Assembly (NCBI GenBank): GCA_016721435.1
Contig: JADKIC010000048.1
Coordinates: 13,927-77,926, forward strand
Source: Bacteroidota bacterium
Lineage (GTDB): Bacteria > Bacteroidota > Bacteroidia > AKYH767-A > OLB10
DNA: 64,000 nucleotides
Direction of reading: 5' to 3'
Shown here one piece after another: positions 8,306-19,980 of the stretch (its first letter is position 1; every line of letters starts with the position of its first letter). The notes under the pieces were generated by a model. The model was given only the letters and a program-made list of their open reading frames with translations. It made no database searches and was not told the DNA's origin. The translations under genes and the position numbers were made by a program.

Positions 8306-8697
8306 ATGAAGAAAATAGTAGGCTACTTATTGATATTTTCCTTTGCCGCTTCAGGCACGGGATTGGATCAGGTATTTAAGATGCCCGTTCTCTTCACTCA
8401 TTTTCTGGAACATCGCACCGAAGACCCTGATTTATCATTTTCCGTTTTTCTGGAAATGCATTTTTAAATTCAAATTTGGCAAATCATAAAGACGACCTGA
8501 ATCACCATCGGCAACTTCCTTTTAAGAACCATGACTGCTCACAGCATACCGATTATCTGAAGTTTTATCAGCGCAAACATGCTGAGGGGAATTTAACTAT
8601 TGGAATGAACGATTGCAGGGAATTTACCATCCCTTCAAAAGACAATCTACCCCCCAATTCCTATTTCACGGATATTTGGAATCCGCCCAAATCTTAA
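8306..8697 (+). CDS. small Bacteroidota protein preceding cusA, frameshifted
   Basis: The first part, MKKIVGYLLIFSFAASG...MPVLFTHFLEHRTEDP, is a signal-anchor start. The second part is in another frame: NHKDDLNHHRQLPFKNHDC. They join if the T run after ATGCA at about 8461 is restored from five to six T (MHFLNSNLANHKDD). The result is about 130 residues, His- and Cys-containing, of the kind I recall immediately before CusA/CzcA pumps in Bacteroidota. The distribution of H and C suggests periplasmic metal binding, but this is inference; no family function is known to me. Co-transcription with cusA is likely. Confidence 0.7.
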
Positions 8698-8745
8698 ACT
8701 GTATATATTTCATGTGCTGATCAGTCTATGCGCTGATCATTCAAT

Positions 8746-8771
8746 TATCGTATCATGCACTGATAACGATA
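8746..8771. promoter_or_regulatory. inverted repeat upstream of cusA, candidate operator
   Basis: TATCGTATCA (8746-8755) and TGATAACGATA (8761-8771) are nearly exact inverted repeats around TGCAC; one missing T in the left arm would make them perfect 11-mers. It sits 39 bp before the cusA start, a plausible site for a metal-responsive regulator. No regulator gene is adjacent. A separate direct repeat GCTGATCA lies at about 8715-8740. Confidence 0.4.
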
Positions 8772-8809
8772 TGATTTTTTATTCATCCTTCATTTAAGAA
8801 TTCTTCCTT

Positions 8810-11800
8810 ATGTTAAATGCAATCATCAAATTCTCAATAAAGAATAAGTTGGTGGTCGGTTTGTTGACGGTGGCGCTGGTCCTGTTTGGATTATACGACC
8901 TTCAAAAACTGCCCATTGATGCTGTTCCTGACATTACCGATAATCAGGTGCAGGTAATAACCGTCCCTCCCGCTTTGGGCGCTCCGGATGTGGAACGCCT
9001 CATCACCTATCCCATTGAACAGGGCAACAGCAATATTCCGGGGCTGAAAGAAATCAGGAGTTTCTCTCGTTTCGGACTTTCCCTGGTCACCTTGGTATTC
9101 ACCGATGAAACGGATGTGTACTGGGCCCGGCAGCAGGTAAGCGAAAGACTGTTACAAGTGCAAAGTCTGATACCTCCAGGTTTAGGAACACCGGAAATAG
9201 CGCCTGTAACGACAGGACTCGGAGAGATCTATCAATATGTGTTGCGCCCCGCTCCCGGATATGAGCAGCAATACAATGCGATGGAGCTCCGTACCATTCA
9301 GGATTGGATTGTACGACGGCAACTTTTAGGAGTAAAGGGTATCGCTGATATCAGCAGTTTTGGCGGCAAACTGAAACAATATGAAATTGCAGTAGATGCC
9401 AGAAAATTGAAATCGTATGGACTCAGCATCAGCGATATTTTCACAGCACTCTCGAACAACAATAGCAATACGGGCGGTGCGTACATTGAGAAAGGTCCTT
9501 CCGTATTATTCATAAGAACTGAAGGTCTTGTCAATTCACTGAAGGACATTGAACAAATTGCGGTTAAAAATCTTCCCAATGGTTTGCCGGTTTTAATGAA
9601 AGACGTTTCTGAAATCCGTTTCGGACAGGCGAACCGTTATGGTGCCATGACCTACAATGATGACGGAGAGGTAGCTGGTGGTATCGTCATGATGCTAAAA
9701 GGGGCCAACTCTTCCGAAGTGATCGATATTGTGAAAGAACGTATTGAGCAGATTCGCAAGAGCCTTCCGCAAGGAGTCATCATAGAACCCTTTCTGGATC
9801 GTACCAAGATGGTGAACAATGCCATTGGTACAGTAGAGAAAAATTTGCTGGAAGGTGCATTGATCGTTGTGTTTGTACTTGTGCTGTTCCTCGGACATAT
9901 TCGTGCCGGTTTAATCGTGGCCTCGGTCATTCCGTTGTCGATGCTCTTTGCAGTGATACTGATGAATTTATTTGGAGTGAGTGGCAACCTGATGAGTTTA
10001 GGAGCGCTGGATTTCGGTCTCATCGTGGATGGTGCAGTGATCATCGTGGAAGCCGTCATGCACCGGTTGATGCATAGCCGAAAACTGGGTGAAGGAAAAG
10101 TACTCACACAGGAAGAAATGAATCATGAAGTCATTTCTTCTTCTACCCGAATGATGAACAGTGCGGTATTCGGCCAAGTCATTATCCTGATTGTATACCT
10201 GCCCATCTTTATGCTGGAAGGAATAGAAGGAAAAATGTTCAAGCCCATGGCACAAACAGTAGCTTTTGCATTGCTGGGTGCATTCATATTATCGCTTACA
10301 TACATCCCCATGATGAGCAGCTTATTCCTGAGCAAGAAAATCAGTCACACTAAAAATTTCTCTGATAAAATGATGGAGAAATTAGAGCATTTATTCAGTC
10401 GTTGGCTAGAGAAGTTTGTCCGTAAACCTATGCTTGTTATTGGAGGATCTATAGTTGCGTTTGTCGTCAGTATGCTTTTGCTGATGAATATGGGAGGAGA
10501 GTTTATTCCGGAGTTAGAGGAGGGTGATCTGGCAGTTGACACCCGGGTGATGACAGGAAGCAGTCTGACCATGACCATTAAAGCGACTACTGAAGCGGCA
10601 AAACTTTTAAAAGAGAAATTTCCTGAAATAGAAAAGATCGTCACTAAAATTGGTAGCGGAGAAATTCCGACCGATCCCATGCCCATTGAGGCCAGTGACA
10701 TGATGGTGATTTTGAAAGATAAAAAAGACTGGACTTCCGCGAAAACCTTCGATGAGTTGACTGAGAAAATGAGTACCGAACTTCAGAAGATTCCGGGTAT
10801 CACGGCAGGATTTCAGTATCCTGTACAAATGCGTTTCAATGAACTCATGACGGGAGCCAGACAAGATGTGGTCTGCAAAATTTTTGGAGAAGATTTAGAT
10901 ACCCTCACGCGTTATGCAAACATATTAGGGAAATTGACACAGCAGGTAGAAGGGTCCCGCGACCTCTATGTAGAGAGCATGACGGGAATGCCACAGATTG
11001 TAATTCGCTACAACCGTCAGGCATTGGCGCAATATGGAGTACCGGTAGAAGAAGTCAACAAAGTGGTCAATGCTGCTTTCGCCGGACAAATCAGCGGACA
11101 GGTTTTTGAAGGAGAACGCCGGTTTGATCTGGTCGTTCGCTTAGATCTGGCGTTGCGTAAAGATGAGAATGATGTCAGCAACTTACTCATTCCTACAAAA
11201 AACGGATTACAAATACCGCTTTATCAGGTAGCAGAGGTAGAAGTGAAAGACGGACCTAACCAGATACAGCGGGAAGATGCGAAGAGAAGAATTATAGTTG
11301 GCTTCAATGTAAGAGGAAGAGATGTACAGAGTATAGTGGATGAATTGGAAACAAAGGTCAATGATAAAATTAAATTGCCTCCCGGATACTACATTACTTA
11401 CGGTGGTGCCTTTGAAAATCTGATAGAAGCCAAACAACGGTTAAGCATAGCCGTACCATTGGCATTGGGGCTTATCTTTTTACTCTTGTACTTTGCCTTC
11501 GGATCATTGGGCCAGGGACTGCTCATCTTCACCGCCATTCCATTATCAGCAATCGGAGGCATCATCGCCCTCTCGATACGCGGCTTACCATTTAGTATCA
11601 GTGCGGGTATTGGTTTCATCGCCCTCTTCGGTGTGGCGGTATTGAATGGCATTGTATTGTTGTCCGAATTCAATAAGTTGAGGGCAGAAGGGCTCATTGA
11701 TCCCCTCGAGATTGTTAGAAAAGGAACCAGAACCCGATTGCGACCGGTGTTAATGACCGCTGCTGTAGCTTCACTGGGATTCCTTCCGATGGCGCTGAGT

Positions 11801-13171
11801 AATGGTGCCGGTGCCGAGGTACAAAAACCATTAGCAACTGTGGTTATCGGCGGACTACTATCTGCTATCTTCCTCACGCTATTTCTTGTGCCCTTGCTTT
11901 ATATCCACAGGCAGACCTGGATCAACAAAAGAAATCTTCGCAAAGGGACCCTTCTTCTCCTTCTTGTTCTTCCCGCGATACAGGCGAATGCACAACAGCA
12001 AATTTCTATACAAGCTGCTCTGGATTCAGCCATGAAAAACCCTTCCGTCACTGCAAAAGCATTGCGCATCGACTACTTCAAAAAAATGAAGCAAAGCAGT
12101 TGGGAACCGGGAGCGACAACAGTAAGTGGTGAATTTGGACAGGTGAACAGCCTAAACAACGATCAAAAATACATCATCAGTCAGGAATTCCAACTACCGT
12201 TTACGTATATCCGAAAATCACAGCTCGGCAAGGATGGGATAAGTCTCGCGCAATGGCAGTTAAAGGAAGAAGAACAACTGATCACCGCTAAAATATGGAT
12301 GCTCTTTACGGACATCTATACCACCCAACAACAGGTCCGCTTATTAAAAACAGCCGACAGTATCTATTCCGTCTATGCAGACCGGAGCCGGTTAATGCTG
12401 GAAAAAGGAAGCAGTACCGGAAGCGACAAGGCCTATGCAGAACTGATACAAGGGGAATGGAAAATGGCCTATCAACATCAATTGTCCGAGCTGAAGAAAT
12501 TGAACGAGCAATTGAACATCCTGCTCCACACCATTACACCCGTAACTGCCGACCTCAGTGATTTTAATCCCGAGACTACATGGCCCGGGACACCCGATCC
12601 ATCGACACTTCAACAACATCCCTCCCTCCTGGCCATGAAACAGGAAGAAAAACTGGCGCATTCAAAAACGCTTTTGGAGAAATCACAAGCCTGGCCCGGA
12701 ATCAGCATTGGCTATTTCAACCAATCCATCAAAGGCTGGCAACGGTCAGGGGATACTGAAATATTCTTTGATGGGAATGATCGGTTTGATGGCATACAGG
12801 TTGGACTCAGTATCCCACTCTTCTGGAATTTCAGAGCAAGCAAGGTGAATGCAGGAAAAATTGAAGAGGCCATTGCCATACAACATACACGATCGGCGGA
12901 AGAAGAACTAAGTATTTTCTACACTACCACCTTAAGCGAATTGAATTCCTATCGTGAAAGTTTAAGCTGGTATAAAGAAAAAGGCTTGGCCGGTGCAATT
13001 ACGATTTCCAATGATGCCGGAAAGAGGCTCGAGAATGGAGATATCGACTATATGCAGTGGGTCCTGTTTATGAATAAATCAATTGACATCCAACAACAAT
13101 ATTATGAAACCGAGCGCTTGTACCGGCATGCGCTGATTCGCATCCATACATTAACCGGAAATAGCAAATAA
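8810..13171 (+). CDS. cusA: CusA/CzcA heavy-metal RND efflux pump fused to a TolC-like domain
   Basis: An intact 1,453-residue protein. Residues about 1-1045 are a heavy-metal-efflux RND transporter: an N-terminal helix, then VDAVPDITDNQVQV-like PDITDNQ, the membrane motif GALDFGLIVDGAVIIVEA (about residues 398-415, charged relay of the HME class), and FFxxFGxLGQG and LNGIVLL segments. From about 1045 an internal hydrophobic stretch (GTLLLLLVLPAIQANAQ) looks like a signal or linker. It leads into about 400 residues with coiled-coil TolC-type repeats (LDSAMKNPSV, QWQLKEEEQLITAKIW, FFDGNDRFDGIQVGLSIPLFW). Fusions of pump and outer-membrane factor occur in Bacteroidota. The pump exports Cu/Ag or Zn/Co/Cd by proton antiport across both membranes with the CusB adaptor encoded 2 bp downstream. 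Confidence 0.95.
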   Translation: MLNAIIKFSIKNKLVVGLLTVALVLFGLYDLQKLPIDAVPDITDNQVQVITVPPALGAPDVERLITYPIEQGNSNIPGLKEIRSFSRFGLSLVTLVFTDETDVYWARQQVSERLLQVQSLIPPGLGTPEIAPVTTGLGEIYQYVLRPAPGYEQQYNAMELRTIQDWIVRRQLLGVKGIADISSFGGKLKQYEIAVDARKLKSYGLSISDIFTALSNNNSNTGGAYIEKGPSVLFIRTEGLVNSLKDIEQIAVKNLPNGLPVLMKDVSEIRFGQANRYGAMTYNDDGEVAGGIVMMLKGANSSEVIDIVKERIEQIRKSLPQGVIIEPFLDRTKMVNNAIGTVEKNLLEGALIVVFVLVLFLGHIRAGLIVASVIPLSMLFAVILMNLFGVSGNLMSLGALDFGLIVDGAVIIVEAVMHRLMHSRKLGEGKVLTQEEMNHEVISSSTRMMNSAVFGQVIILIVYLPIFMLEGIEGKMFKPMAQTVAFALLGAFILSLTYIPMMSSLFLSKKISHTKNFSDKMMEKLEHLFSRWLEKFVRKPMLVIGGSIVAFVVSMLLLMNMGGEFIPELEEGDLAVDTRVMTGSSLTMTIKATTEAAKLLKEKFPEIEKIVTKIGSGEIPTDPMPIEASDMMVILKDKKDWTSAKTFDELTEKMSTELQKIPGITAGFQYPVQMRFNELMTGARQDVVCKIFGEDLDTLTRYANILGKLTQQVEGSRDLYVESMTGMPQIVIRYNRQALAQYGVPVEEVNKVVNAAFAGQISGQVFEGERRFDLVVRLDLALRKDENDVSNLLIPTKNGLQIPLYQVAEVEVKDGPNQIQREDAKRRIIVGFNVRGRDVQSIVDELETKVNDKIKLPPGYYITYGGAFENLIEAKQRLSIAVPLALGLIFLLLYFAFGSLGQGLLIFTAIPLSAIGGIIALSIRGLPFSISAGIGFIALFGVAVLNGIVLLSEFNKLRAEGLIDPLEIVRKGTRTRLRPVLMTAAVASLGFLPMALSNGAGAEVQKPLATVVIGGLLSAIFLTLFLVPLLYIHRQTWINKRNLRKGTLLLLLVLPAIQANAQQQISIQAALDSAMKNPSVTAKALRIDYFKKMKQSSWEPGATTVSGEFGQVNSLNNDQKYIISQEFQLPFTYIRKSQLGKDGISLAQWQLKEEEQLITAKIWMLFTDIYTTQQQVRLLKTADSIYSVYADRSRLMLEKGSSTGSDKAYAELIQGEWKMAYQHQLSELKKLNEQLNILLHTITPVTADLSDFNPETTWPGTPDPSTLQQHPSLLAMKQEEKLAHSKTLLEKSQAWPGISIGYFNQSIKGWQRSGDTEIFFDGNDRFDGIQVGLSIPLFWNFRASKVNAGKIEEAIAIQHTRSAEEELSIFYTTTLSELNSYRESLSWYKEKGLAGAITISNDAGKRLENGDIDYMQWVLFMNKSIDIQQQYYETERLYRHALIRIHTLTGNSK

Positions 13172-13172
13172 C

Positions 13173-14305
13173 ATGAAAAAAATAATCCTCCTCATACTAA
13201 TTGTTCAGTCCATAGCCTGCACGAGGAGCAAAGGAAATGCTGAACAAGCAGCAGCTCCGGTAAATGGAAATGCCGTTCAGCTTACTCCCGAACAAATTCA
13301 GCGATCGGGCATAAAAACCGGTCGGATAGAAAAAAGAAAGATGGCCGCGCGTTTACAGGTCAATGGCATCATTGATGTCCCACCACAGAACATGATCTCC
13401 ATAACTCTTCCTTTGGGTGGTTATCTGAAATCAACAAAACTACTACCGGGTATGCATCTACGTAAAGGAGAAGAGTTAGCGGTGATGGAAGACCCTCGAC
13501 TCATCCAACTTCAACAAGACTACCTGACCGCAAAAATAAAAGGACGGCAATTGGAGCAGGAATACAACCGGCAGCAGGAATTAAATGTCACCAAAACAAG
13601 CAGTGATAAATCCCTTTCAGGAGGCGGAAGCGGTGTTTAAGTCCAACAAGGTATTGATCCGTTCCCTCTCCGAGCAATTGAAACTGGCGGGCATCAACCC
13701 GGAAGGCCTGACCGATGACAACATCTCGCGCAGCGTCGCCATACGTTCTCCCATTGATGGATATGTAGCGGTGGTGAAAGTGAATGTAGGCGCTTTTGTA
13801 AATCCGTCGGATGTCCTGTTTGAGCTGGTAGATCCTAAAGACATACATCTCAACATGACTATTTTCGAAAAGACATTCAATATGTATCCATCGGACAAAG
13901 GTAATGACCTGGACCAACTCTGATCCGGGAAAGAAATTTCCCTGTGAAATAATTTTGATCGGCAAGGAGCTGGACGAGCACAGGAGTGTAGAAGTACATT
14001 GCCACTTTGAAGCCTATGACAAAAACCTTTTACCGGGCATGTTCATGAACGCGGAAATACAGATCAAAGAAAAAGAAACAGATGTTGTACCGGAAGGGGC
14101 TGTTGTCAGTTATCAGGATAAAAATTACATCTTTCAACTGGAAGCTGCAGGAAAATACAGCATGGTACCAGTCCGCACGGGGATAAAAGATGGAGGATAT
14201 ATTGAAATTCTTCCTGTTGATGAAAAAGCAACTTTGCCGGAAAATATCGTCACAGATCAGGCATACACGTTGCTCATGCAATTGATGAATAAGGAGGAGG
14301 AATAA
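13173..14305 (+). CDS. cusB: CusB-type periplasmic adaptor lipoprotein, two to three frameshifts
   Basis: It starts MKKIILLILIVQSIAC, a lipoprotein signal with Cys at residue 16. It continues with membrane-fusion-protein features: VNGIIDVPPQNMISITLPLGG (barrel/lipoyl start), PGMHLRKGEEL, the helical hairpin QDYLTAKIKGRQLEQEYNRQQEL, SPIDGYVAVVKVNVGAFV, and PEGAVVSYQDKNYIFQLE near the end. The frame changes near 13,612 (an extra C; DKSFQEAEAVF is expected) and twice between 13,868 and 13,903 (a missing A then a missing G; KDIQYVSIGQRVMTWTN is expected). Repaired length is about 377 residues. It links the CusA trimer to its outer-membrane domain. It is the last gene of the operon; a terminator follows 84 bp downstream. 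Confidence 0.9.
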
Positions 14306-14388
14306 AGCCTGACAGCGATTTTCTGAGTAAACATAAAATACCTGGATTTTAATTTAAGCATTCCATATAATTTCCGAATTTCTTTCTC

Positions 14389-14425
14389 AACCACAAGAAC
14401 TCCTTTAAAAGTTCTTGTGGTTTTG
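14389..14425 (+). terminator. rho-independent terminator after cusB
   Basis: AACCACAAGAAC and GTTCTTGTGGTT form a perfect 12-bp stem around a 10-base loop (TCCTTTAAAA), followed by TTTG. It ends the efflux operon. Confidence 0.9.
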
Positions 14426-14744
14426 TTTGCGTCCACAGGGACGTTTATCCCATTTTTCTTCGTAGTTTATCGCTTACAACTCTTAAAAGTAACCTTTTAT
14501 CTTAAAATTAACCAAAAAAAGACTTGCTTTTCTCAAATAATTATTATTCATTTGCTTAACAAACAGGAGCTTTAATATTCTAAACAGGATAATATCACCG
14601 ATTATTTATACTTTAAATAGTTGTTAAGAACAGCGTTTACTACATACATTTCACTTGGAAATCAATAATTGAAAATTAGTATTTACTACTGTGGTCTGAT
14701 TATTTAAATTCAACCTAAGAATTCACCAGCTAACAAATTTTGCT
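14426..14744. other. AT-rich intergenic region
   Basis: No open frame or RNA is recognisable. It is AT-rich and must contain the promoter of the Kelch protein gene, but I could not identify a convincing -33/-7 pair. Confidence 0.6.
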
Positions 14745-17700
14745 ATGAAACCATCTTTAGATTACTTCCGGATGATCCGACTTATTCTTTGCTTTTATCT
14801 CCTGCCATTTACTGCTGCTGCAGACGGAAGTTGGCAACAATTAAACAGTTTTCAATATGGAGCCAGAGCCGGGATGTTTTACTTCCAGATCGGCTCCAAA
14901 TGTTTTGCAGGCGGAGGAACAAACGGGAGTACCTTTTATAATGAATTCTATGAATATTTCCCGGCCACAGATACCTGGCAACCCAAAGCCCCACTTCCAA
15001 TGATTGGATTGGCATACGGGGTTGGATTTGCTATCAATGGGAAAGGGTACGCGGGGATAGGTCAGGGAAGTAATGCTTCTGCCGGTAATGCTTTTTTGAA
15101 TACGACCCCTGAAGTAACACATGGACACAAAAGACCACTTTCCCCGGTGTAGAACGTACGCTCGCCATAGGTGTGTCATGTAATGGAAAAGGATATGTTG
15201 GCACCGGGGAAGCATTTGCAAATAATCTGTTGCTTGGAGATATGTGGGAATATGATCCAGGAAATAATAGTTGGATGCAAAAAAATGGAATGCCGAATAA
15301 TTATTGTAAAAGGGGCGCGGCTTCCTTAATAGTAAACAATAAAATAATAATAACGGGTGGTACAGATATTCAAAGTTTTGATACCTTTGAATATAATCCA
15401 CAAAATGATAACTGGACGATAAAAAATAATTTATATTGTCAGAATAACTCCAGTAGTCTTCTTCATTCGAAAGGAATTACTTTGAATAACGAATACTATG
15501 CGATTGGAATTTTCACAACATGTGTGCCTTTATCTGCATATTGTTTGGCTTTCGGACCTGTCCTCTCACAGAATTTGTTTCAAAGTATAATGCGGCCAAT
15601 GATTCATGGCAAGAAATAAACAAATTTGTAAATGAACATCCTTCTTTTTTGCTACAGGACATGGTAGTTTTCACTTATAATAATCACATCATTATTGCCA
15701 CCGGATATTCAGGCAGCGCTAATGTGGCGGAAGTATGGTCCTTTGATCCTGAATTTGATTTAACTAATATTATAATGCCAGAGATAATCTGCCATAATAA
15801 TTCATTTGAATTAGAATATGAAGCGACTGGTTTCCATCCTGGAAACGTTTTTACTGCTCAGCTAAGTGATAGTGGAGGGAACTTTTCTGCACCTACCATT
15901 GTAGGATCGATTTCTACATCTTCAAGTGGATCAATTCCTCTTTCATTTCCGGGTAATCTCCCTGATGGGGAACATTATCGAATGAGAGTTGTTTCATCAA
16001 ATCCTTTTTATACTTCATCCACATCGGCTTGCATTGCGCTCTCTTCAAACAATACCGGCAGTATCACTTCATCCGGTCCTCTGGCCATATAAGGATGAAT
16101 TTGTAACATTAACATCTCCGGAGGGAGCTGAATATTTATGGAGTACAGGATCCATATCTCAAAGTATTGATGTATCCGAACCGGGAACTTATACTGTTAC
16201 AGTTGATGCAAATACCGGTTGTGCCACTGCACTCGCTCCTGTTACTGTCACTCAACTTGGCAACGGCACCAGCAAAGGCATTGAATGGAAAAAGCACTTC
16301 CCGGGGACAGGAACCAGCGGAAGAGCAACTGCTATTCAACAAACACAAGACGGAGGATATATATCAGGAGATACAGCTGGCTGGCAAAAGTTGATGCCAG
16401 TGGTGTAACCCAATAGGAGACGACATCTTTAAACGGGATTAGCATCAGTCATCTGCAGCAAACTCAGGACGGAAATTATATCCTTGCAGGAAACATTGGT
16501 GGTGTTAGTGATTTATGTATTGCAAAAGCTGATTCAATTGGTCAGATAATTTGGATGGTGAATTACGGTACACCGGGTGGTTATGAATCAGCGAATTTCA
16601 TTAAAGAATGCTCCGATAAAGGATTTATCGTTACAGGTTACAACGGCGGCACTTTTCCCAGCAATGCCACTTCAGATATATGGGTCTTGAAAACGGATTC
16701 GCTAGGGGTTCTTATTTGGGATCAAACCTTCTCGGGCTCTTTGTCTGAAGAAGGAAAATCAGTGGATATCTGTCTGGATGGCGGTTACATTGTTTCGGGA
16801 CAAACTAATTCAAGTACCGGTATTGGAGCAGGGAATCACGGGGGTTATGATGAAATCGTACTTAAATTAGATGCTACAGGTAATCTCACCTGGGTAAAAG
16901 TTTTTGGAGGATCAAATTCTGATTTTGGGAATTCGGTAATCAGCTTGCCGGATGGAGGATTTATCTTAGGAGGCAGCACTGAATCTACCAATGGGGATCT
17001 TGATGATGATGGGCTGCATTATGGAAGCTATTGGTTGAAAAAATTAGATGCATTGGGAAATATTGAATGGTCAAAAAGATATGGAAGTGGAAGTTGTAGA
17101 TTAAATTCACTGGTAAGAAGTCCGGATGGCCATTTAGTTATGGCGGGAAATGTAGTTACAAATCCTCCGGTTCCCTCCATTGCCGAAGCCTATGGCACAT
17201 TTCATTTTGAAGATTTCTGGATTATAAAAACTGATGCTGCCGGAAATATCATTTGGAAAAAAGTAATAGGCGGAAACAACAGAGATTATTGTCAAAGCGT
17301 AACCTGCACCAATGATGGATGGATCGCTGTTGCGGGATTTACCAATTCAAACGATGGCTACTTTTCTAACTTAGTGGGAAACTATGACAACTGGGTTTTT
17401 AAATTGAAGAATGTTGCTCATATTTCCGCCTTCGCAAACAACTTTGAAATCTGCGGCGCCAATCCTCTGTTATTAACTGCAAGTCCAGGGAAGCAATTAT
17501 CTCTGGAGTTCAGGGGCTACTACGCAGCAAATTTCAGTAACAACTGCTGGTACATATTCTGTAACAGTGGATGATTGCAACCCGAGTGATCCGGTTCAGG
17601 TAATTATTTCACCAATTAGTCCATATTCCATTTGCGCGGATGTAGACAATGACGGGTATGGTGGCCAGGTTAATTGCCAGGATTTTTGCGGAATAAATAT

Positions 17701-18460
17701 ACCAGGCGGATTCTCTGATAATAATTCAGACTGCAATGATACAGTTCCGTCTATTAATTTAGATGCAATAGAGGTATGTAACAGTATTGATGATAACTGC
17801 GATGGTTTTGTGGATGAAAATCTGGATATGGATGGAGATGGTATTTGTGAAAATAATGATAATTGTCCTGACACTCCCAATTTTGATCAGACTGATACCG
17901 ACATGGATTTAATCGGTGATGCTTGTGATAATTGTATTAATCACTTCAATCCCTTGCAGGAAGATTTAGATTACGATACTATTGGAGATGTTTGTGACAA
18001 TTGTATTGATGTAGATGGGGACGGCTATTGCAATACTCAGGACTGCGATGATCAGAATGATCTCATTTACCCGGGTGCACAGGAAATTTGCAATACATTA
18101 GATGAAAACTGCAATATGATTGTTGATGAGAACTGTAAAATCGGGTTGGTAATCGGTGTTTATTATGAAGGTGCTTATTCAGGGCTTTTTGCTATGTTAC
18201 CCGTACTCGACCCATTGAACGCGCCATTTATTTTTGACTCCATAACTGTGTCCTTAGCATCAATAGTTTCACCTTATGCAATTGTTGCAACTTATACCTG
18301 CGCAGTAAATATTTTTGGCACCACTGAAACGATCTGGCTTCCGCCGGGATATCAAAATCAATCTTACTATTTAATCGTTAAACATCGCAATTCAATAGAA
18401 ACATGGAGTAAAACTCCTTTGCTGTTTAGCGACCTTACCTATTTTGATTTCAGATTCTAA
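14745..18460 (+). CDS. large secreted Kelch / TSP3 / MopE repeat protein, several frameshifts
   Basis: Starting with a signal peptide (MIRLILCFYLLPFTAAADG), the product would be about 1,230 residues once frames are joined; pieces lie at 14745-15152, 15173-15619, 15520-16092, ~16080-16408, ~16440-17560 and 17567-18460. The first third has Kelch-like propeller blades (GARAGMFYFQIGSKCFAGGG, DMWEYDPGNNSWMQK, EVWSFDPEF). The middle is a second propeller of W-xKxxG..DxG..V repeats (SPDGHLVMAGN, WIIKTDAAGNIIWKK). The C-terminal third has a MopE metal-binding motif (DVDNDGYGG, CNSIDDNCDGFVDE), thrombospondin type 3-like Ca-binding repeats (NCPDTPNFDQTDTD) and the KHRNSIETWSK module shared with two other giants here. 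It is exported, probably by T9SS, as surface or matrix protein. At least five indels are required, so exact residue numbers are approximate. Confidence 0.82.
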
Positions 18461-18494
18461 TCAACTATCATTTCAAAAGAATGTTGTACCGCCC

Positions 18495-19806
18495 TCACTT
18501 AATCACATTAATCTCCGACCAGTTCAACTTCAGATCATTAAAAACCTGCTGCTCGGGACGCTTCTTCGTGGTATAACGCTTTGCGGTTTCGACAGGTGTT
18601 GAGTTAGACGTTTTCAATTTGTTTATTGCCAATACGCCCTCGATATCAAAACTGGAATTATCATTCTTTGAAAACATTCTTTTCTTCTCCACCTGAATGT
18701 TCATGTTAAATTGCATGGCATTGGGATACCATCTATCATTGACCTGCTGAAAACTGATGGAACTTTTGAAGGTTGGATTTTCAACTCCTATTCCCATCAC
18801 AAATAGCACAGGTCGAACCAACGTAGGAATCGAATAGCTGCCTTTCGATTCGATTTTTACGATAGCATTGCTGGCGATATCGAGATAGATGAATCCTTCT
18901 TCACGAACACGATCCACCTTGCCTTTCGATTTATACTGAATAACCATCAGGGCCGCATTGTTATAGCTGGATGATTTGGCAAATGCATACGTGTAGTTTT
19001 TAAATTCATTGCTGTCGAGAAAATTATCCGGGTCCTTAAAAATATCGGCCATCTTCAGCAGATTTTCCGGTCCTCCAAACACTTCTCCGATCTTAAGACT
19101 GTCTTTATCATCTTTCGAACTTTTCTTTTCAACCGGCTTCCCTTTCTTCACTGCTTTCTCTTCTCTCCTTTTTATCTTTTGCTTCGTCCTTTAAACGCTC
19201 CTTCTTCATAAAAGCCAATTCAGTTAAATCATTCGCTTTCCGAAAGAGCATTAACTGACTTTGATTTTTAACGGTATCCTGAAAGGCGGGATAATACGTT
19301 TTAAATACACCTTCATGCGAACGCAGGAAACTACCATTCTCCTGAATAATCTCTCTGTAATAGGCGGTGGATTCAAAGGGATCGAGGGGATAATTTGCCT
19401 TGCGCGACTGCATCGCCAGCTTGATATAATAGGTTGGCGGCAACGGACGAATAAGGACTTCCTTCAGGTCGATAGAAGTTGGCGTAAGGGAAACTTGCAA
19501 ACGGGACTGAACAGCATCCAGCGAAAAGGATTTAAAGGAATAGCCAAGAAATGTAATCAACAAAGAATCCTTGCCAATAGAATCGGGTATATGCAATTCA
19601 AATTCGCCGGAGGCATTGGTAGTAGTACCCACCAGACTTTTCTTCAAAGTCACTGTTGCAAAGGGAATCGGTTCCTTATTGGAAGCATCAGAAACAGTTC
19701 CGCTCAATACCTTTCCCTGTTGTGCGACAAGAAGATGATTTCCTCCCAAAATCAGGAAAAAAATACCGGCTTGCAGGAGCAAAATCAATTTACTTTTATT
19801 CGACAT
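18495..19806 (-). CDS. CarboxypepD_reg-like outer-membrane-associated protein, one frameshift
   Basis: It begins with a signal peptide (LLLQAGIFFLILGGNHLLVAQ). A CarboxypepD_reg-like beta-sandwich follows (LSGTVSDASNKEPIPFATVT, GTTTNASGEFEL, LITFLGYSFKSF; residues about 33-115), the fold found at the N-terminus of SusC-like and DUF5686 proteins. The second part (KMADIFKDPDNFLDSNEFKN, IYLDIASNAIVKIES, WYPNAMQFNMNIQV) resembles LolA/DUF5686-type sheets. The frames change in a Lys/Glu-rich stretch at about 19,140. Total is about 437 residues. It probably sits in the periplasm or on the outer membrane; function unknown. It is convergent with the Kelch protein gene. Confidence 0.75.
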
Positions 19807-19980
19807 AATTGTTGTTAGGGCTATTCTTCCTGATAAAAATAAACAATAAATTTTAAATCTGATTCTTTATGACGAATAGACCAGCCCTTTCAACCCAATT
19901 TGAATAAGAGAAATATGAACGTGAATCGATATGGACTTGTCCACTGTAGCTAGAGCCTACAAGCGACTCTATTTATTCAT

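Noticed and set aside
9652..11877. Several long minus-strand ORFs opposite cusA
   Set aside because: They are antisense shadows of an intact, highly conserved gene and have Ser/Pro/Thr-rich low-information sequence.
14745..17574. A series of separate small secreted protein genes
   Set aside because: The pieces abut in shifted frames, only the first has a signal peptide, and Kelch/propeller blades continue across the breaks, so they are one gene.
19940..19970. Short hairpin TAGAG...CTCTA near 19,950 as terminator
   Set aside because: Only five base pairs with a long loop and no T-run.
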